Numbered from the stretch's first letter, positions 36,062 to 58,806 are shown. The stretch is 64,000 bases of DNA from Theropithecus gelada (GCF_003255815.1 NC_037670.1:67934578-67998577); one strand, 5' to 3'. Notes: a model not told the origin generated them from the letters alone. Translations and numbers: made by a program.

Positions 36062-36949
36062 CTAAGAGTGAGAACTTATTCCCCACTGTCTTCTCCATAA
36101 CTCTCAACAGAGGAAATGCAGGAAGAGATGACAACACTCCTTCTGCAGGTGCCTGCCAGGATGGGGTGACCCCATGCACAGATGGCAGCCAAAACCTCCA
36201 CAGTATTCCCAGCTCAGACCCCCCTTATCACCAAACACAGAAACAAACAAAACATATATACAATAAATCACCAAACTTTCATTAAAAGTTCTCATTTCTG
36301 TCTCTCTCCAGCATATGGGAAATTCACCCATATGCCAAATCCAATATAAAATGGTATAGCAGAACCTGTGGTCCTATAAGGACACCTCCTCAAAACCAGT
36401 TTCACAGATGGACAATCACAGCCCAGGACTACACTGTTCAGTAACCACTCCTGACAAAGGCAGAAATCAGTCAACCAGTGGCTCCCAGCAGGCCCTGCAG
36501 CTGCCTCCCTAACGAGGTTGGGGTTGGACCCTGCCCTGTATGAGCCCCTCCCCACCACCATCACACTCAGCTCTCCAGAATTAGGGGGAAAAAATAAACA
36601 AGCAAAGGCCACCCCAAAGAAAACAAATCCTCAAAAAGCAAAACCCAACATTTTTCCTGACCCTGCTGTCTCCTGACAGCCAAGGCTGAGCTTTCTGTTC
36701 CTCAGCTTCCTCCTTACCCTTCTTTATTTCACCCTTTCAGAGCTAGGTTTTTATTGCATTCACCCACTAAAACAGATATGGAATCAGGAGGCTCTTTCAA
36801 CAAAAACAAAAACAAAAAACACAACAAAGTCTTGCTTCCAGAGAAGTGCACTAATGCTGCCACCACACCTCTGTCACTCTGTCCCCTGTGTTTCCTGCAT
36901 CTCATGTACCCTTTGCCAGCTCTCTTTCTTCTGCCAGTAAATACAGATA

Positions 36950-37110
36950 TTCTTCAGGTCTTAGGCATGACCTCTGCTCCGGCATGCGTTGGGCTGCACC
37001 ACTTACTAAGCAAACTCTCACCATCTGCACAACAGGCTAACAATCCTTAGAGAAGTGCCACAGGCAATCAATACAATAATCTACATAAAGGCTCTGAGCA
37101 CATGTCTGAT
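36950..37110 (+). repeat. MIR relic (weak)
   Basis: 'gcaccacttactaagcaaac', 'tcaccatctgcacaacagg' and 'aaggctctgagcacatgtc' follow MIR order with gaps. Confidence 0.4.
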
Positions 37111-37201
37111 ATGTTGTGAACAAACAAAATATACAGCAGTTAATTTTATGACTGTATTTACCTTGACAATAAGTTAAAATTCATCTCTTCTTCCATTGTT
37201 G

Positions 37202-37222
37202 TCTATATATATATATATATAA
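37202..37222. repeat. (AT)n microsatellite
   Basis: About ten TA dinucleotides. Confidence 0.9.
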
Positions 37223-37412
37223 TCAGACTGTCTCCTACACATCATGACCACAGACTAGATAATAAAGTTGGAGCAGTATCCCAGCCTAAGCTCTATATTC
37301 ATGCCCCCAACAGGGGACATACCTGTGACCCAGGCTTAAAGCCCTATAATCTGCTAAAATGCTTCCTCCCTCACTTGGGCTGACTGGACCCAGCCCTGCA
37401 TCTGCCTTCTTC

Positions 37413-37585
37413 ACCTGGAATAGCTCCCCTCACCTGACCTGGAATAGTCTTCCCTTGACCCAGAGTGGTTCCCCATTGACCCGGAATAGTCCCCCATCTA
37501 CCTGAACTAGTCCTCTCATAGACCCAGAGTAGTCCCCCGTTGATCAGGAGAAGTCTCCCCTTTGACCTGGAATAGGCCCCCTCCC
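37413..37585. repeat. Minisatellite, eight units of about 21 bp
   Basis: Units start at 37413, 37437, 37458, 37479, 37500, 37522, 37543 and 37565, with lengths 24, 21, 21, 21, 22, 21, 22 and 21. Each starts ACCYRGARTAG-like and continues TCCCCC then TTG or a variant. Divergence between units is moderate, so this is an old tandem array. It matches no transposon I know. Confidence 0.88.
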
Positions 37586-37899
37586 AGGTCCCATTCTCTG
37601 CTGTTCAGCACAACCTGTGGTGGGGGAAGAGTATGGAGTAAGGATGACTAAAGGTCCTCAGAGTTGGTAACAGTTGGAGCCAGATGATATATACAGTAGC
37701 TTCGTTTACTTTTCTTTGTATATATTTTTAATATTTGAATTTTTAAATATTTTTTGAAAAGGATGAATATTTTCTGCTTCCTGCTAATTACACTTAAACT
37801 GAGGCAAAATACAAAAGCACAAAAAATTAAGATCGCCAATATCCTTACAAGATGATCCTCTCTAAGATGAACCACAGAGGTGACAGAAAGTGCTCCCAG

Positions 37900-38201
37900 G
37901 CTGGGTGCAGTGGCTCACGCCTATAATCCCAGCACTTTTGGGAGGCCAAGGTGGGTGGACTGTTGAGCTTAGGGGTTCGAGACCAGCCCGGGCAACCTGG
38001 TGGGACCCCATCTCTATAAAAACTACAAAAATTAGCCAGCTATGGTGGTTCATGCATGTAGTACCAGCTACTTGGGAGGCTGAGGCAGGAGGTTGCTTGA
38101 GCTCAGTAGGTCAAGGCTGCAGTGAGTTGTGATCATGCCACTGCACTCCAGCCTGGGCAACAGAGTGAGACCTTGTCTCAAGAAAAATAAAAACTTTTTA
38201 A
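37900..38201 (+). mobile_element. Alu 1 of a four-Alu head-to-tail array
   Basis: An older copy. AAAGTGCTCCCAG lies immediately before it (37887-37899) and AAAGTGCTTCCAG after it (38202-38214). Confidence 0.93.
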
Positions 38202-38214
38202 AAAGTGCTTCCAG

Positions 38215-39279
<1,065 letters not shown>

Positions 39280-39599
39280 TCATTCTCCTTAATCCCTGAC
39301 AAGCTTTGAGCCCCAGGACAAGTTTGGGTATGACAGGTAGTTTGCAGTGTGGGGTTCTCATGGGAGAATGGTGGGAAATGGTCACCTATGATTTGTCAGC
39401 CAAGAAATCATGGTAAACTGTAAGTTAAAAATGGCCCTTAAAATTTAGTGGTGCAATTTTAGCCATGCAAAAAATCATGTTTCTCTAGCCTCACTAAAAG
39501 CACACCAGGCTTTGCTTGCCTGTGATTTCCTCTCTGCTGGCATCCCCAGGTGACCAGATGGCACATGAATTACTTTTCAAATGTGTATGCTTGACCACT

Positions 39600-39710
39600 C
39601 ACTTATTCTCCCAGGCCCTATGATGTGCAAGACCCTGGCCTGGAGGTTATGGAAATACAGAGGCATGTGGCCCATGAGCCCAGCTTTTCAGAAGCTTGCA
39701 TCTCCACAGA
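39600..39710 (+). repeat. MIR/L2-type relic (weak)
   Basis: 'tgatgtgcaagaccctggcc', 'gttatggaaatacagaggca' and 'tttcagaagcttgcatctc' resemble the shared MIR/L2 'gtgccaggcactg ... ggatacag ... ggagctcaca' pattern. Confidence 0.4.
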
Positions 39711-40217
39711 CATGGATAATCTCACATCAGCCACAGGAAAATGGCTGTCCCTAAACCATTTCTGCCTGCTAGCCCCCAAAGCTCATTCCTAAATGATAAC
39801 TAGCTGTGTCATGGACAGTGACTGAGCTCTGAATCTGACAGTGCGGGCAAGCAGTCTGGCTCCATTTGTTGGCTCTTCTCAAAGATGTCTGTTAGCCAAA
39901 CTAGTTACTATCCTACCTATGGGAGCAACAGGAAACCAACTCTGAGACAGGAGATTTGCCAAGATCAACCTCTAACCAAGAAGCCCACACCAAATCAACA
40001 GGTCCCTCAAACCTCATGCAACCTACACTGTTATTTTAATGTTGATGTACAGGTCATAAAATTATAGTCTCCACACAGAATTATAGTCTGCACTGGGAAG
40101 GACCCTGGGGCCCCCCCGTCCCACAGTCCCACCCGTAAAAAGAGATCCTCTGCAGTTAGGCAGTGAGAAACAGTAGGAACTCTTGCAGGGCAAGGAAACC
40201 AGGACGGCCCTCTGTAG

Positions 40218-40684
<467 letters not shown>

Positions 40685-41486
40685 TAATGACTCTTGATGG
40701 AACACTTGGACCAGGCTAGGCATCCGGGGAGGCCCTTTGGTTAGAGGTGACACAGCCCCTGCCCTCAACGATGTCACAGTCAAGCAGAAGTAGTAAGACC
40801 AGAGTAAAGTAACTGAAATTAAATCCACAGCAAAAACAGCCAATCAATGCTGAAGACACATAGGATGCTCCAGAGGTACACTTAGGGCTCAGCCACTCTG
40901 TTCTTAAAGCTGCTGTTCTGAGCAGCAGAGACAAGGAGAGGTAATGAGCAGGAGATACAGCCATCTGACTGCTCACAGGCTAGCAGAGGAGGGTGACCCC
41001 GGAACACCAAAGATAGGGCAGGCCAAGGTGCTTCAGAGGAACCTGGCCCTTCTACCTGGGCCTCCAAATCACGAACAGTTTAACAAGCAGATTCTGAGGA
41101 CTACTTGGAGGCAGGCATCTCTCTGGCCCTAGTCCTTAGTCTTCAACAGCAGCTATCACAAGTTTCTTTTTTTAATGTCTCAAATAATTTTAATTGATGG
41201 GTAAGCCTTCCTAGAAAGCGGGATATTAACACTATTAAGTAAAGAAATGCATCCTTGCACATCTGCTGCAGCCTCCCTCTGCCACTCCTACCCATTCAGC
41301 ACAGAATGCAGGGTAGGTGCTGTTCCCACTGAGGATGATGGGGCTTTTCAGAGGTAGTGTTTGCTCAGCTCTAGCTGCAGGGGGTGGTAGGAGGGACAGC
41401 CGGTGCTGGGGGAGAGCTCTCCGAACAAGAAGCCACCTTAGATTTTTGGAAAAGAAGTTGCTTTTGAATACAAAATTTAAGCTGAT

Positions 41487-41808
41487 GGCTGGGCGCAGTG
41501 GTTCATGCCTGTAATCCCAACACTTTGGGAGGCCAAGACGGGAGGATCACTAGAGTCAGGAGTTTGAGACCAGCCTGGGCAACAGGGTGAGACTTCATCT
41601 TTAAAAAAAAAATACAAAAATTAGAATACAAAAATTAGCAGGACGTGGTGGCACACACCTGTAGTCACAGTTACTCAGGAGGCTAAAGTGGGAGGATCAC
41701 TTGAGCCTGGAAGATCACTTGAGCTGTGATCGCACCACTGCACTCTAGCCTGAGTGACAGAGCCAGACCATCTCAAAACAAATAATAATTATTAATTAAA
41801 AAGAAAAA
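41487..41808 (+). mobile_element. Alu with duplicated linker
   Basis: 'aatacaaaaattag' occurs twice in the middle (41610-41637). The right arm lacks a segment around 'ggaagatcacttgagctgtg'. Confidence 0.9.
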
Positions 41809-42300
<492 letters not shown>

Positions 42301-42335
42301 AATATAAAGGAAAGTTCTAGTTAAAAAATAATTGA

Positions 42336-42910
<575 letters not shown>

Positions 42911-43974
42911 AGGAGGGAAATAATTAAATGGTTTAGAATATTTTTAATGTACAGAATCAGGATTCCAGTAAATCATCATGGGTTCTTTAACTCACTAGAA
43001 TGTACTATAGATGTACTATAGAATTTAAAAGGTGGGATTAGCCTAGGCAACCATTCTTCCATTCAACATGTATTTTATTGAGTACGCCTGTTCATCACCA
43101 CCAAATGATCTCATCACCTTTGAACCTCAGAGACCAAAGGACCAGTTCAGTCCCCAGAAGGAAACCAGGCTAAGTGCTATTTCTCTTCCATGAGTGGAGT
43201 CCCAGCACCAAGGTGAGGTGTGGGGTCTATCCCAGCCTAAGTCTCTCCTGAAGAAACTGAGGTTGTGAGGGTTGAAGGGACCTGCCAGAATCCACAGCAC
43301 GGAGCCAGGAGGAGGGAACACAGGGCTCTGAGTCACCATGCAGCGCTGTGCAAAGACATCGATACGGAATATATGCCACCTCAGATAACTGTACAGAACT
43401 TTCTAAACTCACTCTGGAAGATCCCTAGATCCTTACAAATTCTTGCAAAGTTTATGTCTTAAGCTTAAAACAACTCTTAAAGTTGGAAACCTAAAATGTA
43501 CTTCTAAGTTAAAAAACTAAAACTAAATCTGGCCTACTAGGGCTTAGCTTGTGAGAATGCCCTCCTCACACAAAGCCAAGGCTCAGGCTCTGGGCAAGGC
43601 TGGCCCTCAGGTGCCAATGGCGGGTCTTGAGTTTTGTTAGATCTGAGGCTCAACATTATCAGCTCACTTGGGTGAACAGGATCTGGAGTAACTGGGTCTA
43701 CCCAATAAATTCTCAGAAACTAACTTATAAGTCAGGGCACCTGTTTATTAATTTACAAGGAGAAATGAATCCACTAAAAGAACCAGCAAACACAGACTCA
43801 TGAAACAGTGGCCTCTACTTGGGGACCAAAGTAAATTTTATGACTATACCTTCTAGCTGTGTTCTCCATGCAAAACACTGAGCTCAGTATTACTCTGGAG
43901 AAAGTGCTAAGAAGTCTATGAAGGAAGAAAGGGAAGAACACTTAGTCACACTGAGCAGTACCCAGCATGTCTCT

Positions 43975-44050
43975 GCTACAGGGTTCAGGCATTTTCGTTT
44001 ATGCAAATTATTTAATCCTTATGACTAAACCACAAGGTGGGTTTTATCTA
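43975..44050 (-). repeat. MIR relic (weak)
   Basis: 'gcaaattatttaatccttat' and 'acaaggtgggttttatc' match the MIR 'atttaatcctcac ... aggtaggtactatta' block. Confidence 0.45.
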
Positions 44051-44127
44051 ATAAAACAAAACTCCCTCTGAACAAAGATGTTTAAAATATTATAAAAAGG
44101 CCTAGGTATCCTTAAGGCCAACATTCA

Positions 44128-44290
44128 GCACATCTCATGAGTATTCACATGCGCCAGACACTGGAGCTGTAGGAGCCACCGTCCCTGCCCCCAGGGAACC
44201 CCTAGTCTAAAGAGGGAGACAGACAAACTGCAACTGCACAGCCACAGCAGGAATGAGGGAAAATGACTGGAAGAGGCACCAAACTCAGTG
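44128..44290 (+). repeat. MIR/L2-type relic
   Basis: 'cacatgcgccagacactgga', 'gtccctgcccccagggaacc' and 'cctagtctaaagagggagac' follow the shared MIR/L2 order. Confidence 0.55.
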
Positions 44291-44546
44291 CCCGGGTCTG
44301 AAAAGACAGTGGAACCTGGAGCGATGATTCTGTCCAGCTGGACAGTGAGAGGCTATAGTCCCAGAGTGACATCTGCCATCCCTCAGAAATCACACTGCCT
44401 AAGGTGCACATCAGAGGCACTACAACAAATCCCCTCCTACAAGCTCCATGACAAAGAACTCCTCTGTGGACACTCACATTGCAGCCCTGCCTATCTGAAT
44501 TTCAACAAACTTCCAGCACTCCCTGCAGTGCCAGTTGACAGATTAG

Positions 44547-44549
<3 letters not shown>

Positions 44550-44578
<29 letters not shown>
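44550..44578. repeat. Isolated poly-T run
   Basis: About 28 T with no Alu or LINE body attached. Confidence 0.9.
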
Positions 44579-44579
<1 letters not shown>

Positions 44580-44690
44580 TGCTTTGGTGCTTACCAATGG
44601 AAAAAGGACCTTTCCTCAGTGCTGGAGAGGCCTAAATGATGAGTATGACACAGTCGGTGTGCACCCGCATCTCAGGACACAGCTAATTTC

Positions 44691-45284
<594 letters not shown>

Positions 45285-45299
45285 GACAGAGCGAATTTC

Positions 45300-46748
45300 A
45301 AGGGGAACCATAGCTCTGCCCACTACTGCCTGTTTGCTTCAGTGAGAAAAACACAGGCACCTTAGTGCCCACAGGAGGCCACACTGGGGGTGGCCAGGAT
45401 CCATGCTGGTGGGGTCTTAAGCAGCACCCCACTCATGTTGCAGGTTTTGTGGATGGAATTTCAGTTTTGGGTGCTCTCTTGCTTGACCATCTCCCTGTAT
45501 AATTTTTCAACCAAGCTCTTGGGTCCCAACTGACCACAAATCCATAGGAAAATTACTTCTCCCTGGAAGATGTAAATCCTGTGGCTTCTTCCTTGAGTCA
45601 AGATGGATGAATGCAACAACCTATACACCCCACCTGGAAGAGACGGCGTTTCTCCTCCATACACGCCCCTTGCCACAGGGTCTCAGATCAGGAAGCCAAC
45701 AAATGAACCCTCCACCCCATCCTCCCAAAGCAGGGGTCATGGAGACCGGGCCACCCTAGCTCACAATGGGCAAGCCCTGGGAAGCAGCCATGAAAGCCAC
45801 CCACAAGGGACTCACACCATCATTCTAAACGGCGCTTTCCACACTGGACTTGCACCTACCTCATTCTCCATGGAATACCCCGTGTGAAATTCTGTTTGAG
45901 GAATTTCTTTGGAGAGATTCTGGTTCCTCCTCCTCTGCCGACAGCTACTATGCATTCTCTATTCACTTCTGAATTTGTTGAAAAATATGGCCAGATGTTA
46001 GCCCTCCCTCTGAAAAAAACATGACTGAACAGGAAGACCAGAAACCACAGCTTCCTTCTGCAAAGCCACTGAAGCTGTTTACAATGTTTTAAAAGTTTAA
46101 AAAGCAGGCAGCACCCAGAAACTGTTGGCAAAATCCAAACAGTCTGCATGTACAAAAAGACACAAAGTAAATCAGCTCATTTTCCCTACTCCCCACAGCA
46201 CGCGAACCCCACAGGCAGCCTCCCTGCATTTCCAGCAGAAACTCTGCAGTCAACGGAAGGACATTAATTTGAAAGTCCACCATTCTGCACATTCGAATGC
46301 CAAAGCTAAACAAGCAGACAGAAAGCACTGTGAGGGGCTACCCTTTCCTGGAGACAACAGGCCGTGCTGCTGGTGAAGACCCACGGTACCCGCCTCATAC
46401 GAAGGGTGGAAACACGCGACAAGGCTGTTCCAGCCACCCTGTTTGCAGTGCTTGCTCAAAGGCAGCAAGATCTTCACAGAGATAACTCCATTCCCAGATG
46501 GGGCTTGGGCAGGGTACACTGGGCTCTACGGGTCCTCAGCCTACAGGTGCCTCTACCTGCCTCCAGGACTCATGAGTTTGAGTCAGCAGCACTTTGAAAC
46601 TAAACAGGGCGCCTCTGGGCAACCTCACTTCTTTAAGGCAAATTTCCTAATCTAGAAAAGAAGAAGTTGGATCTGTTGCTGGTGAAGGCTCTTAGAACTC
46701 TGAAAATTCCAGAATGGTTTGCCAATAGGGAAGGCTACTTAATTAAAT
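45300..46748. other. Repeat-free intron 1 interval with clustered factor motifs
   Basis: About 1.45 kb without recognisable repeats in an Alu-saturated intron. It holds AGATAAC (46480-46486, GATA-like), CAGGTG (46544-46549, E-box) and TGAGTCAGCA (46579-46588, NF-E2/AP-1-like) within 110 bp. A regulatory role is inference only. Confidence 0.4.
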
Positions 46749-46757
46749 ATTCTGGTT

Positions 46758-47122
<365 letters not shown>

Positions 47123-47807
47123 TTAGGTTGAACCAAATCAAAGTGTTGATTTTCAACAGTGTTCTGGCTATAAAAATGGTACTTTCGCATGATTCTATTT
47201 CATTAACCTGTAACAAATAAAGTTTAATATTTCTTGATTCTGAAAAGATTGTTTCAGAATAATAATTTAGTGCTTCAATTATTATTCCATATACCACAGA
47301 TGTAGAAACTGTCATAAAGTTGGAAAAGCAGCATTAGAACTAGATTCGAATCAATATCCAGTATTAACTGGACTGTCACTTTCTGTCTTTAAAAACCAGA
47401 GTAGAGTCACAATTTCAGACTGCTCCTTTCTAAAAGTTGCCTATACAGGGCAGAACCAGCTGAACCTGACCTTCAGGCAGGCTCAAAGGGAAAAAGCAAA
47501 CCAGGAGTGAGATACAGAAAGAGGTGCCACTCAGCTGAGCAGCCTCACCTCTATTTTGGCTACTGCAAAGGGGAAGGGTTCCAGGGAAACAAACATGACT
47601 AAAAAGAAAACCCACATGCTCTGAACACTAGTCAACCCCAACCTTTCCTCACACTGTGATCCCCACGGCCAGCATGATAGAGAAAAGCCAAAGAGCAAAG
47701 GGGAAAAGACAGGCACAGGAACCTACATTCTAGCTAGTATACTTAGAGACACTTGAGAAGAATTGCATCCATAAAATAAGACTAGACAGCCATGAAAAAG
47801 AAAAAAC

Positions 47808-48106
<299 letters not shown>

Positions 48107-48336
48107 GAGAGAACAGAGAACAAGAAAGATATCTTAGAAATTTCAAATATGACTGCCAAAATAAAAAATTCATAGAATAATAACAAGGACATAGCTGAGA
48201 GCCCAAAGAATTACACGAAGGAGAACTGTGGGGTTGGCCAATGCCTGCCTGCTGCTGATGGCCACAGCTGCAAATGTTTTACAGATGAACATTTGCCACC
48301 AATTCGATAAAGGTAATCACCAACTTTGAACCCTGA

Positions 48337-48960
<624 letters not shown>

Positions 48961-49715
48961 AAGTCTAACAGTTTCTTAAGAGGAGAATAAAAGCGGGCAG
49001 AATCAAAGAGGGACACAAATATCAGAAGACAACAATGATGAACTCAATTTTATGGACAGAAAAAGCACAGTAACAAGTAGGCTGAATGTAAGAGACAAAT
49101 CCTAAACACTTAGACTCATCTTCATAAAACTGCAGAATTTCAAGAGAATCTTAAAAGTTTCCAATAAGAAAATGCAAAAAAAAAAAAAAAGTATCTTTAA
49201 AAGCAGTAAGACTCAGATCAGCATCAGATGTATCACGATAAATGGGAATATGGTAATCCCTTTAAAATTCTGTGGGGAAATTAATTTAAATCTGGAAGTT
49301 AATTTAAAACCAAACTGTCAGTCAAGGTGCAGAATTGTTATTTTCACACCTGCAGTGCCTTGGGATCTTTACACCCTAAAAACCCCCTTTTGAAAAACAT
49401 ACTAGAGGATATACTCCCAGCAAAAGGAGGATGATCCAAGAGAGGAAAAGATGTGGACTCCAAGAAATGGTGGAACCAACCCAGGAAGCAGAGAAAAGAA
49501 ATCCCAGGGTGACAATGACAGTGTTCAGCAAGCAAAGGAAAATCTAGAAGATTCCATTATGTAAACCAAGAGCCTAGAAGTTCTTGATGATAAAAACATG
49601 TTTCTTGGGCCTTGACTAAGGGCTGGCCTCGACATGCAGAGATGAAACTCCACAAAGCCTATAGGTAATCATTTAATGTTTGACTGACTGCTGAATGGTG
49701 ATGCCAGAAGTTATC

Positions 49716-49772
49716 ATCAGCTGAAGAGGCTTTGTTGAACATTATAATCAGCTGAAGAGACTTTGCTGAACT
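49716..49772 (+). repeat. Local 25-bp direct duplication
   Basis: ATCAGCTGAAGAGRCTTT followed by GYTGAAC occurs at 49716-49740 and again at about 49748-49772 with two mismatches. Confidence 0.75.
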
Positions 49773-49839
49773 GGCTACTCAGCAGAAATCCAAAAAGTCC
49801 ACACTTTAGGTGTAAGGAAAACACCCAGAACTAAATTCA

Positions 49840-50238
<399 letters not shown>

Positions 50239-50348
50239 TCACTGCCTGCTGTAATAAAACTGAACCTCATTCATAATAACAAGGCATTCTCTAGAAAAAA
50301 GCTGAGTAAACTCTACCACACAGGCAAGCCTCGTTTTTGTAAATAAAT

Positions 50349-50676
<328 letters not shown>

Positions 50677-50724
50677 GTAAATAAAGTTTTATTAGAACAT
50701 TTAAAAAAAAGAAGTTTGGGCAGG

Positions 50725-52420
<1,696 letters not shown>

Positions 52421-52834
52421 CTCTAGATAAAATGTGAAAAACAATCTTCTAAAGACACTGGAGACGAACAAGAAATAAAAAAGAAGCTTGGAATTTATAT
52501 GACCCTTGAAAGAAGGGAACATCACTGGGCAAGATGTACTTTTATATTGCTCTACTCCTGAGAGTGCGCCCCAGTCTGAGAGGAGTGGAGCAGAGAAAAA
52601 AAAGCTGCAATTTTATTGGCCTGACAGGTTAAAGGAGGATTTAAGACTGCTAAAGAAGCTGGAAATTGAGAAGGAAATATAGGAAAGGAGGAATCCACTA
52701 AAAAAGGAACCCAAAGTCTGAGTATAAGGTCCCCTCAAATCTTTGGCTGAACCCTGAACTGTGTAAGTAGGGGTGAGACTCCCACAAGCCCAGAAAGGAC
52801 ACAATAGCGTGAAGGTTGAAGGAGCTGGGTTGAT

Positions 52835-53118
52835 GGCTGGGCGCAGGGGCTCATGACTGTAATCCCAGCACTTTGGGCGGCCAAAGCAGGAAGATCACTT
52901 GAGGTCAGGAGTTTGAAACCAGCCTGGGCAACATAGTGAGACCCCATTTCTACAAAAATAAAAATTAGCCAGATAGTGCATGCCTGTAGTCCTAGCTACT
53001 CGGGAGGCTAAGGTGGGAGAATTGCTTAAGCCCAGAAGTTTAAGGTCACAGTAAACTACAATCACACCACTGCACTCCAACCTGGGTGACACAGCAAGAT
53101 CCGTCTCAAAAAAAAAAA
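52835..53118 (+). mobile_element. Alu, old, full length
   Basis: GGCTGGGCGCAG to an A12 tail, many CpG losses. Confidence 0.92.
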
Positions 53119-53345
53119 GCTGAGATTTTAGCTCTCCCTAGCTGCAGGGTAGATAAGAGTTTGGAATCCAAGTCCCGCCAAGTTAGAGGGGCTTAATAAG
53201 CACCTTAAACACTTGAGGCTATCCATTTGAAACCCCACAAGGGCCACATCTTAGGAGTAAAAAGTACATTCTAGGACTAAGAGGTTTACCCTAAGAGTAA
53301 GGACAAAGATAAAAACTGATCTACCAAAACAAAGTATAACACCCA

Positions 53346-53654
53346 GCCAGGTGCGGTGGCTCATTCCTGTAATCCCAGCACTTTCGGAGGCGGAGGCAGG
53401 AGGATGGCTTGAGGCCAGGAGTTCAAGACCAGCCTGGGCAACATATTGAGACTCCATCTATATTTAAAAATTTTTTTTCATTAGCCGGACACAGTGGTGC
53501 ATGCCTATAGTCCTGGCTACTCAGGAGGATGAGGTAGGAGAATCACTTGAACCCAGGAAGCAGAGGTTGCAAGGTTGCATTGAGCCAAGATCATGCCACA
53601 GCACTCCAGCCTGGGTGACAGAGTGAGACCATCTCAAAAAAAAAAAAAAAAAAG
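53346..53654 (+). mobile_element. Alu
   Basis: 'gttgcaaggttgcattgagc' contains a 9-bp duplication. The tail joins the next Alu directly. Confidence 0.92.
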
Positions 53655-54297
<643 letters not shown>

Positions 54298-54304
54298 TCA
54301 AATA

Positions 54305-54652
<348 letters not shown>

Positions 54653-54710
54653 TCAAGAGAAACAATGGATGCCAGAAGATAATGAGTCTTCATCTTTAAA
54701 ATGCTAAAAG

Positions 54711-55303
<593 letters not shown>

Positions 55304-55344
55304 TGAAAGAAAACAGTCAACCTAGAATTCTATATCCTGTAAAA

Positions 55345-55657
55345 CAGAGGTCCCCAACCCCAGGCCACAGACTGGTCTAGGTCCATGGCCTGTTAGGAAC
55401 CAGGCTGCACACAGCAGGAGGTGAGCGGAGGGCCGGCGAACGTTACCAGCTGAGCCCCGCCTCCTGTGAGATCAAGGGCTGCATTAGATTTTCATAGGAG
55501 CACAAACCCTGAACTGTGTGTTGGAGGGATCTAGGTTACGCGCTCCATGATCCGAGATGGAACTGTTTCATCCCAAAACCTTTTCCTCACTTCAGTCTAT
55601 GGAAAAATTGTCTTCCACGAAACCGGTCCCTGCTGCCAAAAAGGTTGGGGACTGCTG
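55345..55657 (+). mobile_element. hAT-type DNA transposon (MER1-like)
   Basis: Terminal inverted repeats CAGAGGTCCCCAACCC and GGTTGGGGACTGCTG, with 8-bp flanks CTGTAAAA (55337-55344) and ATGTAAAA (55658-55665), one mismatch, as expected for hAT targets. 313 bp, non-autonomous. Confidence 0.85.
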
Positions 55658-56405
55658 ATGTAAAACTATCCTTCAAAAATGAAGATGAAATGAAGATATT
55701 TTCAGATAATAAAAGGTGAAACAATGTGTCAGACCTTCACCATGAAAAATTCTAAGCAAGGTCTTCAGGCTAAGATCTAAAAGTAAAATCCTAAGCATCC
55801 CAACTGACTGAACAAAGCCTGTTTTGGTCCCAGCCATGACAAGACAGCTTGGGACACACCTCGTTATATTCCCTCCCTGTTGTAGTTCAGGCACAAGTGA
55901 CCAGCATTAATGTTAAAATAGAGACCACAAAACTGACAGAATGGACTCTGTGGCAATAAAATACCAAATTATATGTGTTCATGAAGATCATGGGGGAAAA
56001 AAGATACCAAATTACAAACAAGACCTACGACCATACCGGGTAAGGATTCAGCCATACAGTCTTACTCTTCAAGATCAACTCTGTTCTAACTGCCACAGGG
56101 TTTTTCTTTTTCTCTAGCAGCCAAACAAGCACTGTCCTGGATAAGCAATAGGAAAACAACTGCAGCTCACCACCAGATGCCAACTGACCTCCTGGTCCAC
56201 AAGCCAAAACTATAGCTGTGACTGGATAAGAGACTGACTTCAGTAACTCTCTCCTGACAAGAAGACCACCAGTCATAGACTGGTTTACAGAGGCTGTGCA
56301 CGTGAGTGCCCTGTCTCCTTGCTTCACCTTTTGAGGTATGGTGCCTGAATATAATGCTGTCTCCACCTCAAAGTGAACATGGAATGCAAATAACATGCCT
56401 GTCTG

Positions 56406-56538
56406 GAAAAATAACTGTCAGATACTATGCTTAGTACCTGGGTGATGAAATAATCTATACACCAAATCCTCATGACAAAAGTTTACCTATATAACAAACC
56501 CACACATGTACCCCTGAACCTAAAAGTTCGTTGAAAAA
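56406..56538 (+). mobile_element. LINE-1 (L1P) 3' UTR tail, severely 5'-truncated
   Basis: 'gcttagtacctgggtgatga', 'ataatctatacaccaaatcc' and 'acatgtacccctgaaccta' are the last about 130 bp of a primate LINE-1. Confidence 0.85.
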
Positions 56539-56548
56539 TGTACGTTTG

Positions 56549-56689
56549 GGCCAGATGCAGTGGCTCACGCCTGTAATCCCAGCACTTTGGGAGGCCGAGG
56601 CAGGTGGATCATGAGGTCAGGAGATCGAGACCATCCTGGCTAACACGGTGAAACCCCGTTTCTACTAAAAATATCAAAAAAATTAGCCA
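56549..56689 (+). mobile_element. Left Alu monomer preceding a full Alu
   Basis: Left monomer only, joined at 'aattagccaggcaaagtggc' to the next Alu's left arm, a monomer duplication with a period of about 136 bp. Confidence 0.88.
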
Positions 56690-57698
<1,009 letters not shown>

Positions 57699-57892
57699 TC
57701 AAACCGTTCAGCACAAATTCCTGTTTCAACCTCCTCCTCTGAAGTGCCTACCTTTCAGGCTCTGCCAAAGGCTATGCTTCCCAGCCTGTCAGATGGCCAG
57801 CCTACAGGTTGTAACTCTTTGTAAGAAATAAAGTATCCTTTCCAAATATGTACATCTCTTGAATTTTAAGTTGACAAGGCCAAAGGTAAATT

Positions 57893-58314
<422 letters not shown>

Positions 58315-58372
58315 TTAAGACAGTAAATTTTATTACATGTTTGCTTTTTTACTGTAATTAAAAATTAAAATA

Positions 58373-58806
<434 letters not shown>

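Noticed and set aside
37413..37585. Regular repeats considered as a CRISPR array
   Set aside because: Units are contiguous without unique spacers, in a primate intron. It is a minisatellite.
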